Assembly (NCBI GenBank): GCA_016177065.1
Contig: JACOVZ010000059.1
Coordinates: forward strand, 1 to 7,003
From: Candidatus Wildermuthbacteria bacterium
GTDB lineage: Bacteria; Patescibacteriota; Minisyncoccia; Minisyncoccales; UBA10102
Reading direction: 5' to 3'
DNA: 7,003 nt
The position numbers were made by a program, and so were the translations under genes. Within the stretch, counting starts at the first letter, position 1. Every line of letters starts with the position of its first letter. This document shows positions 6,019 through 7,003 of the stretch, piece after piece. The notes under the pieces were generated by a model, which saw only the letters and a list, made by a program, of their open reading frames with translations, made no database searches and was not told the origin of the DNA.

Positions 6019-6932
6019 AAACGTGCTTAATCACAGGAGGAGCGGGGTTTATCGGAAGTCACCTTGCAGATGCTCTTATTCATAAGGGATATCGGGTTGT
6101 CATCATTGATAATCTTTCAACCGGCAGGAGAGAGAATGTGAATCCTAAGGCATTTTTCCATAAAACCAATATTCAAAACCCGAGAGTTTCAAGAATTTTC
6201 CAAAAAGAAAAACCCTTTGCAGTGTTTCATTTTGCGGCTCACATTGAGGCGCGAAAATCGGTAGGAGATCCTATAGCAGATGCGCTGTCTAATATCTGCG
6301 GTACGCTTTCCATATTGGAACAGTGCAGGAAATACAATGTAAAAAGATTCGTATTCGCATCAAGTGGCGGAGAAGTTTATGGCGACGCGAAGGATATTCC
6401 AACTCCAGAAACATATGATCCTGCTCCCGTTTCTCCCTACGGAGTTGCAAAATTGGCAGCAGAAAAGTACATAGAGGCGTACGAGAAACTATATTCTATC
6501 TCCCCGTTGATTTTGCGGCTCGGAAATGTCTACGGACCAAGGCAGAATCCGAAAGGAGAAGCAGGAGTTGTTGCGATCTTTACCGGCGCAATGCTTCAGA
6601 AAACGGGCTTTTTCATTCACGGCGACGGGAAACAGACGAAAGATTATATTTTTATTGATGACGTGATTGAAGCAATCATGAAGGCTTGGCGCAAAAACAA
6701 ATCAGGCATATTTAATATTGGAACCGGGAAAGAAACTTCGGTCAACGAGATTTTTCTTCAGCTCCGCAAATTGACTCGCTCTGAAACAGATCCAAGGCAT
6801 GTTTCTCCTCCGCTTATTTTGTTTAGGCGAGGGGCCCTCTCAATTACGAAAGCAAAGCGGCAGCTCCATTGGAAACCTAAAACAGTTCTTGAGAAGGGGC
6901 TGTATAAAACAGTTGCATGGTTCAAGAAATAA
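6015..6932 (+). CDS. UDP-glucose 4-epimerase-like extended SDR
   Basis: The 305-residue product is an extended SDR close in size and motifs to short bacterial and archaeal UDP-sugar 4-epimerases. It has TGGAGFIGSHLADAL at 7-21, Asp32-Asn33-Leu34-Ser35 (the NAD-ribose DNLSTG loop), HFAAHIEARKSVGDP at 72-86, SSGGEVYGD at 116-124, the catalytic Tyr142-x3-Lys146 (SPYGVAK), RLGNVYGPRQNPKGEAGVV at 168-186 with the EAGVV typical of GalE-like enzymes, and FNIGTGKETSVNEI at 233-246. Such enzymes invert C4 of UDP-glucose, UDP-GlcNAc or UDP-glucuronate through a 4-keto intermediate with bound NAD. Glu120, where GalE usually has a small or hydrophobic residue, is unusual and recalls dehydratases, so the substrate and even the reaction are not certain. 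The ATG overlaps the preceding stop as ATGA (6015-6018), with only a faint purine-rich stretch upstream. The next gene starts inside its last 16 bases. Confidence 0.83.
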   Translation: MKTCLITGGAGFIGSHLADALIHKGYRVVIIDNLSTGRRENVNPKAFFHKTNIQNPRVSRIFQKEKPFAVFHFAAHIEARKSVGDPIADALSNICGTLSILEQCRKYNVKRFVFASSGGEVYGDAKDIPTPETYDPAPVSPYGVAKLAAEKYIEAYEKLYSISPLILRLGNVYGPRQNPKGEAGVVAIFTGAMLQKTGFFIHGDGKQTKDYIFIDDVIEAIMKAWRKNKSGIFNIGTGKETSVNEIFLQLRKLTRSETDPRHVSPPLILFRRGALSITKAKRQLHWKPKTVLEKGLYKTVAWFKK

Positions 6933-7003
6933 AAGAGAGCATTGCGAAAAACACCCTCATCGTATTTTCTGCGAAGCTCATTACTTCGTTTTTGATTTTT
7001 TTG
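6917..7003 (+). CDS. probable polysaccharide flippase (Wzx/MATE-like), N-terminal fragment
   Basis: The frame opens with ATG at 6917 and runs 29 codons to the window end without a stop. It encodes a short charged head (MVQEIKESIAKNT) and then a hydrophobic stretch (LIVFSAKLITSFLIFL). This head-plus-first-helix layout (xxIAKNTxxxxxxxxIxxxxxF) is typical of oligosaccharide flippases of the MOP superfamily, which move lipid-linked repeat units across the membrane. The start overlaps the previous stop by 16 bases, in line with other junctions here. The call rests on 29 residues plus context; another membrane protein is possible. Confidence 0.55.
   Translation, partial: MVQEIKESIAKNTLIVFSAKLITSFLIFL

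Noticed and set aside
1..7003. UGA-recoding lineage (Gracilibacteria/Absconditabacteria-type code)
   Set aside because: Several genes end in TGA exactly where the families end (for example 165-167, 3843-3845, 4556-4558), and no in-frame TGA is needed to complete any gene.
1..7003. Defence system, CRISPR array, transposon or phage cassette
   Set aside because: No direct repeats with spacers, no transposase, integrase, nuclease or terminal repeats; every gene fits nucleotide-sugar or glycan biosynthesis and export.

Overview
The window is a gene-dense, single-strand (+) stretch of a surface-polysaccharide (capsule, O-antigen or exopolysaccharide) biosynthesis locus. It holds seven complete genes and two genes cut by the window edges. 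Junctions are very tight: overlaps of 11, 26, 4, 4, 4 and 16 bases, one 1-base gap and one 21-base gap, so the genes are probably one operon. There are no RNA genes, mobile elements or CRISPR repeats, and no gene-free stretch longer than 21 bases.

Layout from left to right: the 3' end of a GDP-mannose 4,6-dehydratase; a GDP-L-fucose-synthase-like reductase; a GT4-type cytoplasmic glycosyltransferase; a short intergenic gap with an inverted repeat and a possible leaderless promoter; a compact UDP-sugar-dehydrogenase-like protein; an extended SDR with a decarboxylase/dehydratase-like active site; a sugar-1-phosphate nucleotidyltransferase (GDP-mannose pyrophosphorylase-like); a polytopic membrane protein of the GT-C/polymerase type; a GalE-like epimerase; and the first 29 residues of a probable Wzx-type flippase.

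How the genes could work together (inference): the nucleotidyltransferase activates a hexose-1-phosphate, possibly mannose. The dehydratase makes GDP-4-keto-6-deoxymannose and the reductase converts it to a GDP-6-deoxyhexose. The dehydrogenase-like protein and the two other SDRs would supply further nucleotide sugars. The GT4 enzyme adds sugars to a lipid-linked oligosaccharide, the flippase exports it, and the membrane protein transfers sugars or polymerises on the outer face.

The organism is a bacterium using TGA as a stop (the dehydratase fragment, 3843-3845, 4556-4558, 6016-6018), so codes that reassign UGA are excluded. Packing, moderate GC, absence of clear Shine-Dalgarno motifs at any of the eight visible starts, and compact proteins would suit a Patescibacteria/CPR-type genome, but this is a weak inference. 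I found no defence system or other wholly new system. The most interesting points are the loss of both epimerase residues in the fucose-synthase homologue, the divergent miniature dehydrogenase, and the possible leaderless promoter in front of it.
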